The notes: generated from the letters alone by a model not told the origin. Positions 53,771 to 63,077 are shown, counted from the first letter of the stretch. The stretch: DNA of 64,000 nt from Arenibacter algicola (GCF_000733925.1 NZ_JPOO01000003.1:1116001-1180000); one strand, 5' to 3'. Program-made: numbers and translations.

Positions 53771-54949
53771 TTAATACACAAAGGTTCCAAACTCGCTTTT
53801 AATTGTGAGCTTTTTAACAGAATTATCTTCTACTCTACCTACAATTTGGGCCGAAACCCCAAAACCTTCCGAAATAGTAATAAGGTCTTTGGCAATAGCA
53901 GGATTTACGTATAATTCCAATCTATGTCCACAATTAAAAACTTGGTACATCTCCTTCCAGTCGGTCCCTGATTGTTCTTGAATTAATTTGAACAACGGAG
54001 GAACGGGAAATAGGTTATCCTTAACAATATGGAGGTTGTCTACAAAATGAAGAATTTTGGTCTGTGCGCCACCACTACAGTGCACCATTCCATGGATATC
54101 GGTGGCAGTGTATTTGTCCAGAATTTTTTTAACAATAGGGGCATATGTCCGGGTTGGGGACAATACCAATTTTCCCGCATTCAAGGGGGAGTCAGGGACT
54201 TCATCGGTCAACTTCACATTACCGGAATACACCAAGTCTTCAGGAACAGCGGCATCGTAGCTTTCAGGATATTTTTCTGCCAAGTATTTGGCAAAAACGT
54301 CATGTCTGGCAGAGGTAAGTCCGTTACTCCCCATACCGCCATTATATTCCTTTTCGTAGCTAGCCTGTCCGGAAGAAGATAAGCCAACTATTACATCTCC
54401 AGCTTCTATATTGGCATTGTTGATCACGCCACTCCTTTTTAATCTTGCCGTTACGGTGGAATCCACGATAATGGTACGTACCAAATCCCCTACATCTGCA
54501 GTTTCCCCTCCGGTTGACCTTATCGTAATTCCGTGTTTTTCCAAATCCTCGATCAGCTCTTCCGTACCATTGATTATGGCGGATATGACCTCTCCCGGAA
54601 TTAAATTCTTGTTTCTCCCAATGGTAGAGGACAACATAATATTGTCCGTAGCCCCAACGCATATCAGATCGTCCACATTCATGATCAGGGCATCCTGTGC
54701 TATTCCTTTCCACACAGAAATATCACCTGTCTCTTTCCAATACATATAGGCCAAGGAGGATTTAGTTCCGGCACCATCTGCATGCATCACCAAACAGTAC
54801 TCCTCATCATTGGTAAGATAATCGGGAACAATTTTACAAAAGGCCTTGGGAAACAATCCCTTATCAATATTTTTTATGGCATTGTGCACGTCTTCTTTGG
54901 AAGCAGAAACCCCTCTTTGATCGTATCGTTTGCTGTTGGATGAGCTCAT
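53771..54949 (-). CDS. purM: Phosphoribosylformylglycinamidine cyclo-ligase (AIR synthetase)
   Basis: 392 residues, the long Bacteroidota PurM type. AIRS core with VMHADGAGTKSSLAYMYW, ALIMNVDDLICVGAT, RSTGGETADVGDLV, DIHGMVHCSGGAQTKI and FNCGHRLELYV. It makes AIR from FGAM in purine synthesis. Possibly cotranscribed with the Rieske gene 49 bp downstream. Confidence 0.93.
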   Translation of the reverse strand: MSSSNSKRYDQRGVSASKEDVHNAIKNIDKGLFPKAFCKIVPDYLTNDEEYCLVMHADGAGTKSSLAYMYWKETGDISVWKGIAQDALIMNVDDLICVGATDNIMLSSTIGRNKNLIPGEVISAIINGTEELIEDLEKHGITIRSTGGETADVGDLVRTIIVDSTVTARLKRSGVINNANIEAGDVIVGLSSSGQASYEKEYNGGMGSNGLTSARHDVFAKYLAEKYPESYDAAVPEDLVYSGNVKLTDEVPDSPLNAGKLVLSPTRTYAPIVKKILDKYTATDIHGMVHCSGGAQTKILHFVDNLHIVKDNLFPVPPLFKLIQEQSGTDWKEMYQVFNCGHRLELYVNPAIAKDLITISEGFGVSAQIVGRVEDNSVKKLTIKSEFGTFVY

Positions 54950-54965
54950 GAATAAAAGTTTGCGA

Positions 54966-54973
54966 CAAAAATA
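54966..54973 (-). promoter_or_regulatory. -7 box of purM
   Basis: TATTTTTG on the minus strand, 16 bp before the purM ATG. Confidence 0.5.
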
Positions 54974-54983
54974 GGAGAATCCA

Positions 54984-55013
54984 TAAAAAAAAGCCCACTA
55001 ATTGCGGGCTTTT
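54984..55013 (-). terminator. Terminator after glnN
   Basis: AAAAGCCC and GGGCTTTT stem with a 9-base loop, followed by T/A-rich sequence, 27 bp past the glnN stop. Confidence 0.75.
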
Positions 55014-55039
55014 AATACAATAATTTATAAATGTCCAAA

Positions 55040-57226
55040 TTATTTAATAAACAAAAGTTCCCGATATTTGGTTAGAGGCCAATATTCGTCACCAATCAAT
55101 TGTTCCAATTTATCACAATGGTAACGTATTTCATCAAAATAAGGACGAACATTATCACAATAGGCAAAGGCTTTCTTGTTAATATCGGACATATTGTTGG
55201 CTTTCTTTCTTTCATCCACCATAGCATCGGTCTTGATTTTAATAGCTCGGATATGCTCGGAAATACGCTCGACAATATCCAATTGACTTTCAGACATTTT
55301 CTTGTGGGCGGCACCGTAAATTTCTTTTAACCCTACCACATTTTTTATCAATTTATTCTGATACTCCACTGCTGCGGGAATAATATAACTGTAAGCAAGC
55401 TCATTAAAGACCCTACCTTCAATTTGAATATGTAGAATATACTCCTCCAATTCCACCTCTTGCCGAACCCTTACCTCAATTTCGCTCATGACATTCATGG
55501 ACTTGAACAATGCCAAACTTTCCTTGGAGGTAAGCACCTGCAATGCCTTTGGGGTGTTCTTGTTATTGCTCAAGCCCCTGGATTTGGCCTCATTTTCCCA
55601 AACCTCGCTGTAACCATCGCCCTCGAACCTGATTCTTTTGGAGGTTTTTATATATTCCCTAAGGACATTAAAAATTGCCTCATCCTTTTTAAGACCCTTT
55701 TTATCCACCAGTTGATCTACTTCCTTTTTAAAGGCCATTAGTTGCTTTGCCACAATGGTATTAAGTACCGTCATAGGCTTGGCACAATTGGTTTTGGAGC
55801 CTACGCCCCGCATCTCGAACTTGTTTCCGGTAAATGCAAAAGGCGAGGTACGGTTACGATCGGTATTGTCCAGAAGAATTTCCGGAATCTTACCTACCAC
55901 GTTCAACTTTAATTCGGTCTTTTCCTCAGGGGACAATTTCCCTTTGGTAACCCCTTCCAATTCATTTAAAACCTCATTCAGTTGTTCCCCTATAAATATC
56001 GACAAGATAGCTGGAGGCGCCTCATTGGCACCCAATCTATGGTCATTTCCTGCAGAAGCAATAGAAGAACGCAATAGTTCCTCATAATTATCCACAGCCT
56101 TTATAGTGTTCACGAAAAAAGTTAAAAACTGAAGGTTTTTCATGGGAGTGGACCCAGGACTAAGCAAATTGACACCGGTATCCGTAGACAAAGACCAATT
56201 GTTATGCTTGCCAGAACCATTTATACCCCTGAAAGGTTTTTCATGAAAGAGCACCTTAAAAAAATGCTTGTCGGCAATCTTGTCCATAACATCCATGAGC
56301 AACAGATTGTGATCTACGGCAAGATTGGTTTCTTCAAAGATTGGTGCCAACTCAAATTGATTGGGGGCAACTTCATTGTGTCTAGTTTTTACCGGAATCC
56401 CCAATTTGGTACATTCCCTTTCCAGATCTTTCATGAAATTTAAAACGCGATTTGGAATAACCCCAAAGTAGTGATCGTCCAATTGTTGGCCTTTTGCAGC
56501 ACTTTGACCCACTAAAGTACGGCCTGCCAAACTGATATCGGGTCGCGAAAAAGCCAAGGACTTGTCTATTAAGAAATACTCCTGTTCCCAACCTAAGGTG
56601 GCGTATACTTTGCTAACATTCTTATCAAAAAATTTGGCTACCGCAGTAGCCGCCTCATCCATGGCATTCAACGCCCTTAAAAGTGGAGCCTTGTTATCCA
56701 AGGCTTCCCCGGTATATGCTACAAAAACTGTTGGTACACACAGGGTGGTGCCGTAAAGAAATGCTGGAGACGTTGGATCCCAGGCAGTGTAGCCCCTAGC
56801 TTCAAAAGTATTGCGTATCCCCCCGTTTGGAAAACTGGAGGCATCCGACTCCTGCTGCACCAACTGGCCACCACCGAACTTTTCCATCACCCTTCCTTCG
56901 GGCGAAAAATCAAAGAAAGCATCATGTTTCTCCGCAGTGGTTCCAGTAAGCGGTTGAAACCAATGGGTATAATGTGTTGCCCCCATGGATATTGCCCAGG
57001 TCTTCATTCCTTCCGCTACCTGGTCGGCAACTTTTCTATCTATTTTTACTCCGGACACAACGGCTGCCTTCACCCTATCATAAGCATCCTTGGTCAAATA
57101 CTGTAACATTCGTTCCTCATTGAACACATTCATCCCAAAATATTCCGAACGCCTACCGGTTTCTTCCACATTTATTTCACTCCTGGTATGACTGCTTGCT
57201 ATGGCCTTAAATCTTTGATTTGACAT
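55040..57226 (-). CDS. glnN: Glutamine synthetase type III
   Basis: 728 residues from the ATG at 57226 (MSNQRFKAIASSHTRSE); a longer frame reaches 57343 through the promoter region and is rejected. GSIII hallmarks: GATHYTHWFQPLTG, DGGQ-like EKFGGGQLVQQESDASSF, TLGWEQEYFLIDKS, KTRHNEVAPNQFELAPIFEE, GINGSGKHNNWSLSTDTG and DRNRTSPFAFTGNKFE. It assimilates ammonium as a dodecamer. Divergent from glnA (GSII), with an inverted repeat between. Confidence 0.96.
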   Translation of the reverse strand: MSNQRFKAIASSHTRSEINVEETGRRSEYFGMNVFNEERMLQYLTKDAYDRVKAAVVSGVKIDRKVADQVAEGMKTWAISMGATHYTHWFQPLTGTTAEKHDAFFDFSPEGRVMEKFGGGQLVQQESDASSFPNGGIRNTFEARGYTAWDPTSPAFLYGTTLCVPTVFVAYTGEALDNKAPLLRALNAMDEAATAVAKFFDKNVSKVYATLGWEQEYFLIDKSLAFSRPDISLAGRTLVGQSAAKGQQLDDHYFGVIPNRVLNFMKDLERECTKLGIPVKTRHNEVAPNQFELAPIFEETNLAVDHNLLLMDVMDKIADKHFFKVLFHEKPFRGINGSGKHNNWSLSTDTGVNLLSPGSTPMKNLQFLTFFVNTIKAVDNYEELLRSSIASAGNDHRLGANEAPPAILSIFIGEQLNEVLNELEGVTKGKLSPEEKTELKLNVVGKIPEILLDNTDRNRTSPFAFTGNKFEMRGVGSKTNCAKPMTVLNTIVAKQLMAFKKEVDQLVDKKGLKKDEAIFNVLREYIKTSKRIRFEGDGYSEVWENEAKSRGLSNNKNTPKALQVLTSKESLALFKSMNVMSEIEVRVRQEVELEEYILHIQIEGRVFNELAYSYIIPAAVEYQNKLIKNVVGLKEIYGAAHKKMSESQLDIVERISEHIRAIKIKTDAMVDERKKANNMSDINKKAFAYCDNVRPYFDEIRYHCDKLEQLIGDEYWPLTKYRELLFIK

Positions 57227-57241
57227 AAATTCATTTTTTGA

Positions 57242-57249
57242 CAAAAATA
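57242..57249 (-). promoter_or_regulatory. -7 box of glnN
   Basis: TATTTTTG on the minus strand, 15 bp before the ATG; no TTG is found at the -33 position. Confidence 0.5.
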
Positions 57250-57290
57250 ACAATTCATTAAAATAATCCACATAAAATACATATTTAATA

Positions 57291-57314
57291 ATATACCCCC
57301 AAAAAAATAGGGGT
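57291..57314. promoter_or_regulatory. Inverted repeat between glnN and glnA (candidate nitrogen-control operator)
   Basis: ATATACCCCC-A7-TA-GGGGT closely matches the site upstream of glnK (ATATACCCCCC-A6-TA-GGGGGGGT). It lies 45 bp upstream of the glnN -7 box and 67 bp upstream of the glnA -7 box. Confidence 0.6.
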
Positions 57315-57381
57315 CTCCAAAAAAATATCAACATTATTATCATTTAACCCACTAAAAAATGGCATATATGGTGAAAATTAT

Positions 57382-57389
57382 TATTTTTG
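57382..57389 (+). promoter_or_regulatory. -7 box of glnA
   Basis: TATTTTTG followed by TCT, 34 bp before the ATG. Confidence 0.55.
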
Positions 57390-57423
57390 TCTGCGTTAAT
57401 AATAAAAATCAACAATACATATT

Positions 57424-58437
57424 ATGAGCAAGTCTAAATTAGAATACATTTGGTTGGACGGGTACGAGCCCACACAAAACATGAGGAGTAAAACTAAGGT
57501 TGAGGAAAATTTCAGTGGTAAATTGGAAGATTGCCCAATCTGGTCTTTTGATGGAAGTTCAACCCGCCAGGCCGAAGGAGGATCTTCTGACTGTGTGTTA
57601 AAGCCCGTAGCAATCTATCCTGATCCACATCGTATCAATGGTTACTTAGTAATGACCGAGGTCATGAATGCCGATGGTACCCCACACGTATCTAACGGTA
57701 GGGCTACTATTGAAGATGAAGACAATGATTTCTGGTTTGGATTTGAGCAAGAGTATTTCATTATGGATACAAGAACTGAACTTCCTTTGGGTTTCCCTAG
57801 AGGTGGGTATCCAAAACCTCAAGGTATGTACTACTGTTCTGTTGGTGGTCTAAATACTCATGGGCGTGACTTGGTGGAAGAGCATGCAGATGCCTGTATC
57901 GCTGCCGGACTTAACTTCGAAGGAATTAACCAAGAGGTTGCCTGTGGACAGTGGGAATTCCAATTATTCGCCAAGGGTGCCAAAAAAGCAGGTGATGAAA
58001 TTTGGGTTGCAAGATATTTGTTGGACAGATTGACCGAAAAACATGGTTACTATATAGAATACCATCCAAAACCTCTTGGTGATACCGATTGGAACGGTTC
58101 AGGTATGCACGCCAACTTCTCCAACACTACTTTAAGAACTTGTGGTTCAAGAGAAGTTTATGAGAAAATATGTGAGGCCTTCCGTCCAGTTGTTAAAGAA
58201 CATATTGCAGTTTACGGAGAGTTCAACGAACAACGTTTGACTGGTAAGCACGAAACAGCTTCTATTCATGACTTTAGCTATGGTATTTCCGATAGGGGTG
58301 CCTCTATTAGAATTCCGATCATTACAGTACAAAAAGGCTGGAAAGGTTGGTTGGAAGATAGAAGACCAGCTTCCAACGGTGATCCATACAAAATTGCTGG
58401 AAGAATCGTTAAAACGGTTAAATCCGTTAAAATATAA
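57424..58437 (+). CDS. glnA: Glutamine synthetase type II (eukaryote-like)
   Basis: 337 residues, the short GSII length. LEYIWLDGYEPTQNMRSKT, WSFDGSSTRQAEG, FGFEQEYFIMD, PQGMYYCSVG, GINQEVACGQWEFQ, DWNGSGMHANFSNT and EDRRPASNGDPYK are typical of eukaryotic-type GS. It condenses glutamate and ammonium to glutamine. Placed divergently from the GSIII gene; both pathways are probably under common nitrogen control. Confidence 0.95.
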   Translation: MSKSKLEYIWLDGYEPTQNMRSKTKVEENFSGKLEDCPIWSFDGSSTRQAEGGSSDCVLKPVAIYPDPHRINGYLVMTEVMNADGTPHVSNGRATIEDEDNDFWFGFEQEYFIMDTRTELPLGFPRGGYPKPQGMYYCSVGGLNTHGRDLVEEHADACIAAGLNFEGINQEVACGQWEFQLFAKGAKKAGDEIWVARYLLDRLTEKHGYYIEYHPKPLGDTDWNGSGMHANFSNTTLRTCGSREVYEKICEAFRPVVKEHIAVYGEFNEQRLTGKHETASIHDFSYGISDRGASIRIPIITVQKGWKGWLEDRRPASNGDPYKIAGRIVKTVKSVKI

Positions 58438-58471
58438 AGAGTTAAAAAATAATTGTTGATTATTTTTACCG

Positions 58472-58506
58472 ACCGTTCCTTTTGAGAAAGAGGGGCGGTT
58501 TTTTTT
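58472..58506 (+). terminator. Terminator after glnA
   Basis: ACCGTTCC pairs with GGGGCGGT (8 bp, two G-U) and is followed by a long T-run. Confidence 0.78.
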
Positions 58507-58513
58507 ATACGCT

Positions 58514-60127
58514 TTACTTTATGATTGCTCCCTCGTTACGCAGTGGCGTATTCATCCAAAAATCACTGTAATTATCAGGTTTAACAATAGGTTGATCCTG
58601 AAATATTGGCCAATTTTTGTCCATATAAAGATGCTTGCCCGGATATTGACGAACCGGTTTTCGCTGTTGTACAAAAAATTCCCTGAATTGCATTAAGGAA
58701 TAGGTTTCAGAGAAATCCAACTTGTTCCCATCCATATCTATAATATTATCCATTACTACACGAAAATCATCTTTCCCTATATCCTCCGGTTCCGCAAGAA
58801 AAATCTCCATGGCCTGATCTCCAAGGTTCATCTTAGGATACAGGTGAACAGTTACACTATCTGCAAGAACCACCTTCTCGATCTCCATACCCCTACCTTT
58901 ATAACTAATATTGTAATTTTTATCCTTAAGTACCTTAAAATGCAAGGGTACCCTATTAAATGCAATTTCAAATAGCTTTTTTTCAAAGTCCACGAACACG
59001 TTCTTGACCGTAAAAACCGGTGGCACTTTTACCTCAAATTTATTACTAAAGGAAATATAACTTGGAAACATTTTATTGTCCTCCTTCTTGTATTCCACCA
59101 CTGTGCGATAAAGTAACCTATCCTCTATTTTCCTACTGGTCTTGCTTATTTTCCTGGTTCCCAACAAAGCGTCATAGGTAGCGTATTCCAATTTAACGAT
59201 TTCAAAATTATCCTTGGAAATATAAATCTTTCCCCGTACCATAAACTTTCTATTGTGCTTATAAATATCTATTACAAACAGCGGCATTCCGTCCAATGAG
59301 GTATCGTCCTCAATTGAAAAATCATGGTTCTTAACAAAATCAGTATCCAAATGATCAACATAGGAATAGGAGAAGGTATTATAATTCCTAATGGCATCCA
59401 TGATGCGCAGTATTACAAACTCATTGCCCCCATAACTATTCAAATAAGCTTTAGGGATGGTCTTGGTCTTGTACTCGCCATAATCATATAGCCTTTCACT
59501 TAAGGAATCTGTTGGAAAATTAGCATTTCTGGAGTATTCATATATCCTTGTATTTGAATCCTCATAATCCAATGTCCCGAAGCCCTTGTCAAAAACCTCT
59601 ACAATTGCCTCATTCAAATTGGTATAACCTCCAGATTTCCATTGGTAATCCCTATAGTAGCCAACGTATGACTGTGGATTAAAGGGATAATTTAGCGGGA
59701 TTTTTTCTATGGCCTTGGAAATAATCTCTTCGGCAGTAACGGGCCTATCATTGTCATTTCTACCTCTTCGCCTTTTCTTGGACGCGCTCAAGGTAACCTC
59801 ATCCAATTGGATAAGCATAGGTTTTAAATATATCTGATTGATTTGATCCGATAATAAACCGCCAATTACAATTTCTCTAGAATCATAACCCATTGAGGTG
59901 ATCTCCAAAGTATCATTAAGTTCCCGAAACTTGATAGGTATCCTAAAACTACCATCATTATTGGAAATAACCCCCACTGCCCTATTCTTCACCCGAATGC
60001 TTGCAAAAGGTATTGGCTCTGTGTTTACCGTATCGATTAGCGTTCCACTTATAAATTCACTTTCTTGGCCATGACCAACGGTACAAAACAATATTAAGAA
60101 AGTTACAAGGTTGACTCTTATTCCCAT
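58514..60127 (-). CDS. CarboxypepD_reg-like domain exported protein
   Basis: 537 residues. Signal peptide to GHGQ, then a carboxypeptidase-regulatory-like domain (about 22-105: ISGTLIDTVNTEPIPFASIR, GVISNNDGSFRIPI). The remainder is beta-rich, with a low-complexity KKRRRGRNDNDRP linker at about 118-130 and alternating strands in the C-terminal region, as in outer-membrane-associated Bacteroidota proteins of unknown function. Probably cotranscribed with the exchanger gene upstream (22-bp gap). Confidence 0.82.
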   Translation of the reverse strand: MGIRVNLVTFLILFCTVGHGQESEFISGTLIDTVNTEPIPFASIRVKNRAVGVISNNDGSFRIPIKFRELNDTLEITSMGYDSREIVIGGLLSDQINQIYLKPMLIQLDEVTLSASKKRRRGRNDNDRPVTAEEIISKAIEKIPLNYPFNPQSYVGYYRDYQWKSGGYTNLNEAIVEVFDKGFGTLDYEDSNTRIYEYSRNANFPTDSLSERLYDYGEYKTKTIPKAYLNSYGGNEFVILRIMDAIRNYNTFSYSYVDHLDTDFVKNHDFSIEDDTSLDGMPLFVIDIYKHNRKFMVRGKIYISKDNFEIVKLEYATYDALLGTRKISKTSRKIEDRLLYRTVVEYKKEDNKMFPSYISFSNKFEVKVPPVFTVKNVFVDFEKKLFEIAFNRVPLHFKVLKDKNYNISYKGRGMEIEKVVLADSVTVHLYPKMNLGDQAMEIFLAEPEDIGKDDFRVVMDNIIDMDGNKLDFSETYSLMQFREFFVQQRKPVRQYPGKHLYMDKNWPIFQDQPIVKPDNYSDFWMNTPLRNEGAIIK

Positions 60128-60149
60128 AAGCCAAATTAATTACTTTCTT

Positions 60150-61088
60150 TTAGGGTATTGTTAAATATACAAATAGAACGTACACAGACAAAAGGATTGC
60201 TCCATCCCTCCATCCCAACCTGAGACCTTTGGGCAAAAACACTAGGGGAAGAATTAAAAAGGATGTACCCAACATCCAAAAAATATCGTTGGTCAGCAAG
60301 CCCTGGTCCAACACTTTAATAGGTGTAATCATAGATGTAATGCCCAAAACAGCCAAAAGATTAAAAATATTCGACCCGATTAGATTTCCCAATGAAATGG
60401 CCTTTTCCTTCTTCAATACCGCAATTACGGAAGCAGCCAATTCCGGAATACTGGTCCCAATAGACACTACGGTTACCGCAATTACCCGCTCACTAACACC
60501 ATAGAAAGTAGCTAGTCCCACTGCACCCTTTATCAATAGTTCCGAACCTCCCCATAGTGCCAGTCCGCCCAAGCCTAAAAATAGCACGGTTTTATATAAT
60601 GGCAACGGTACATCATCCTCAGGCAATTCATCTACAACCGCCGTTTTCTGAAAACGCAATAGATATACCAGGAAAACAAAGAGTACAAGAAACATAATAA
60701 AGCCTTCATACCTCTGTAATTCTCCATCAAAATAAATAAAAACGAAGAATAAAAAGGATGCCAACATCATAACCGGCCAATCCGTAGTATAAAAACTCTT
60801 TCTAACTTCAATACTGCCCAAAATGACGGTTATTGCCAGGACCAAACCTAGATTAGCAATATTGGAGCCCACAACATTACCCAGCGCCAAATCGGGAAAA
60901 CCCTCCAAAGCAGCATTTACACTAACTATTAGCTCGGGTGCGGAGGTTGCAAAGGAAACCACTGTCATGCCTATAACAATCTTCGGAACATTGAGTTTTA
61001 AGGACAATGCCACTGCCGCCTTTAAAAGCCAATTTCCTCCTGCAATCAACAATACCAGTCCTAAAACAATAAAAAGTATATCCTGCAT
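60150..61088 (-). CDS. Calcium/sodium antiporter (CaCA family, YrbG-like)
   Basis: 312 residues from the ATG at 61088. Two alpha repeats, GNVVGSNIANLGLVL and GNLIGSNIFNLLAVLG, each in a set of five helices, with the loop between. It exchanges sodium or protons for calcium across the inner membrane. First gene of an operon with the CarboxypepD_reg protein; a TATATTTG box lies upstream. Confidence 0.93.
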   Translation of the reverse strand: MQDILFIVLGLVLLIAGGNWLLKAAVALSLKLNVPKIVIGMTVVSFATSAPELIVSVNAALEGFPDLALGNVVGSNIANLGLVLAITVILGSIEVRKSFYTTDWPVMMLASFLFFVFIYFDGELQRYEGFIMFLVLFVFLVYLLRFQKTAVVDELPEDDVPLPLYKTVLFLGLGGLALWGGSELLIKGAVGLATFYGVSERVIAVTVVSIGTSIPELAASVIAVLKKEKAISLGNLIGSNIFNLLAVLGITSMITPIKVLDQGLLTNDIFWMLGTSFLILPLVFLPKGLRLGWRDGAILLSVYVLFVYLTIP

Positions 61089-61104
61089 CAAAAAAGTTTT
61101 CCTA

Positions 61105-61112
61105 CAAATATA
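61105..61112 (-). promoter_or_regulatory. -7 box of the antiporter operon
   Basis: TATATTTG on the minus strand, 16 bp before the ATG. Confidence 0.5.
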
Positions 61113-61311
61113 ACCAAGTATCCGACTTTTTTTTCACCAACATAACTGCCTTTCCAATAAATCAAAAAATCCGACTTATCTTCCTAAAAACATCTCCGTC
61201 CGAAAGGGAATCCTTAAAAAAATGCCATTTAAAATTACCCCAATGTAATTTGAAAAGAATAAAAAGCCACAAGCCCAGGGCGGTTAGTCATGTATTGTTC
61301 CAGATTAAGAT

Positions 61312-61435
61312 TTACGGAAGCTTTATTTTAAAGGTAGATCCACACATTTCTTGGTCATCCCATAAAAACATCAAGCTTCCCATTCCACGGCTTCTCCCCA
61401 CCCAATAAAGCTGTTATCAATTTATTCCGGGGACC
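61312..61435 (-). pseudogene. Relic of a histidine-kinase C-terminus, frameshifted
   Basis: On the minus strand a frame reads NKLITALLGGEKPWNGKLDVF before a stop; in the next frame it continues DDQEMCGSTFKIKLP and ends in TAA. The combined pattern (GKLxV...GSTFKIKLP-stop) is that of the last beta strands of HATPase_c in sensor kinases. No upstream kinase domains remain. The rest of the 416-bp gap (61092-61507) holds only the flanking promoters. Confidence 0.42.
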
Positions 61436-61494
61436 TTGGTTTGTGCGTAATATAAAAATAGATTTATCAAACAATGGCATATATTATTAAATTG

Positions 61495-61502
61495 TATCTT
61501 TG
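61495..61502 (+). promoter_or_regulatory. -7 box of the DHH-gldI-PPIase operon
   Basis: TATCTTTG ends only 5 bp before the ATG at 61508, so transcription would start at or next to the start codon. Confidence 0.5.
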
Positions 61503-61507
61503 CGCGC

Positions 61508-62524
61508 ATGAATTTAGAGATTATAAAGGCAATTAAGGGCTTGTTGGACATACCCCAGAAAATTGTAATTATACCGCACAAAAATCCGGACGGAGACGCT
61601 ATTGGTTCAACCTTGGGACTTTGGCACTACCTGAAAGGTCAAGGCCAAGATGCTACCATCATTGTTCCCAATGATTTTCCCAAATTCTTAAAATGGATGC
61701 CCGGAAGCGAGCAAATAGTCAATTTTGAAAGGGATGCCTCAGCAGCTAAATCCTTGATTAACAATGCTACTGTAATATTTACTTTAGATTTCAATCACTT
61801 GGGAAGAATTGGACAACTACAGCCTTTATTGGAAGGTTCATCGGCCACATTTGTAATGATTGATCACCATCAGGAACCGGATAATTACTCCAAGATTACC
61901 TACTCTGATGTTAGCATGAGTTCTACATGTGAAATGGTTTTCAATGTAATTGAAGGACTAAACGATGTAGAAAGAATTACTCCGGACCTTGCAATTTCTT
62001 TATACACCGGTATCATGACCGATACAGGATCTTTTAAATATTCTTCCACCACCAGCCGCACACATTTGGTTGTTGCCAAATTAATAGAGAAAGGAGCCAA
62101 AAATACGGAAGCACACAACAAGGTATATGATACCAATACACCAAGTAGATTGCATCTTTTGGGCTGTGCTCTAAAAAACATGGTCATCCTAGAGGAATTT
62201 AATACGGCTTTTATCACTTTATCGCAAGACGAATTGGACACCTACGATTACAAAAAGGGAGATACCGAAGGTTTCGTGAATTACGGATTAACCCTGGAAG
62301 GGATTGTTTTTGCTGTTATCTTCATTGAAAACCGGGAGGAAGGAATTATCAAGATTTCTTTTAGATCTGAAGGTGATTTTTCTGTAAATGAATTTGCTAG
62401 GGCCAATTTTAACGGAGGCGGGCATACCAATGCCGCAGGTGGTCGAAGTGATGTTTCCATGGAAGAAACCATAAACAAATTTAAAGCCTTACTACCCCTA
62501 TACAAAGCTGATTTAAACGCATGA
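61508..62524 (+). CDS. DHH family phosphoesterase (NrnA-like)
   Basis: 338 residues. DHH domain motifs HKNPDGDAIGSTLGL, DFNHLGRIG and MIDHHQEPDN, then DHHA1 with FNGGGHTNAAGGR. These Mn-dependent enzymes degrade nano-RNA, pAp or cyclic dinucleotide products. First gene of a three-gene run; its stop overlaps gldI by four bases. Confidence 0.92.
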   Translation: MNLEIIKAIKGLLDIPQKIVIIPHKNPDGDAIGSTLGLWHYLKGQGQDATIIVPNDFPKFLKWMPGSEQIVNFERDASAAKSLINNATVIFTLDFNHLGRIGQLQPLLEGSSATFVMIDHHQEPDNYSKITYSDVSMSSTCEMVFNVIEGLNDVERITPDLAISLYTGIMTDTGSFKYSSTTSRTHLVVAKLIEKGAKNTEAHNKVYDTNTPSRLHLLGCALKNMVILEEFNTAFITLSQDELDTYDYKKGDTEGFVNYGLTLEGIVFAVIFIENREEGIIKISFRSEGDFSVNEFARANFNGGGHTNAAGGRSDVSMEETINKFKALLPLYKADLNA

Positions 62525-63066
62525 AACACCTAATATTGCTTTTGCTTATTATCGCCTGCTCCAGCTGTAATGGACCAGAACCACGTAAGCCTGTTAAAGT
62601 TAAAACCGGAAGTATTTTACAAAAATCCGTGGAACGCAATAAGGACCTTTTGGCAAAGGAAGAAAAACAAATAATGGAAATTATTAAAAATGACTCCTTG
62701 AACACCTATTTCTCCAGCGGCATCGGTTCTTGGTATCATTATATAGAAAAGAACGACCAAACCGATTACTACCCGAAAACTGATGATCTGGTCACACTTC
62801 AATACAATGTCATGACTTTTGGCAATGACACCATATATTCCAAAGAGAGTATCGGTACCATAACCTATAAGGTAGACAAACAAGACCTTTTTCCCGGATT
62901 AAGGAATAGTATAAAACTTTTAAAAGAGAAAGAAAGTGCAACGTTTTTGTTCCCTTCCTCCCTATCCTACGGTTATCACGGGGACAATAATAAAATTGGG
63001 GTAAACGTCCCCATTAAATCCACCATTACCATTTTAAATATAGATAAACAAAAAGACAACAATTAA
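62521..63066 (+). CDS. gldI: Gliding-motility-associated lipoprotein GldI (FKBP-type PPIase)
   Basis: 181 residues. Lipoprotein signal with a CSSC-type lipobox (IIACSSCNG). FKBP domain (about 85-180) with VTLQYNVMTFGNDTIYS, PGLRNSIKLLKEKE and PSSLSYGYHGDN. GldI is needed for gliding and Por/type IX secretion-linked protein folding in Flavobacterium. Overlaps the DHH gene (ATGA). Confidence 0.9.
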   Translation: MKHLILLLLIIACSSCNGPEPRKPVKVKTGSILQKSVERNKDLLAKEEKQIMEIIKNDSLNTYFSSGIGSWYHYIEKNDQTDYYPKTDDLVTLQYNVMTFGNDTIYSKESIGTITYKVDKQDLFPGLRNSIKLLKEKESATFLFPSSLSYGYHGDNNKIGVNVPIKSTITILNIDKQKDNN

Positions 63067-63077
63067 AATTAATTACA

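Noticed and set aside
57227..57343. N-terminal extension of glnN
   Set aside because: It runs over the -7 box and the inverted repeat; GSIII starts at MSNQRF.
54966..57389. TATTTTTGTC as a nitrogen-specific promoter signature
   Set aside because: The same sequence precedes purM, so it is a general -7 box; only the inverted repeat is specific to nitrogen genes.
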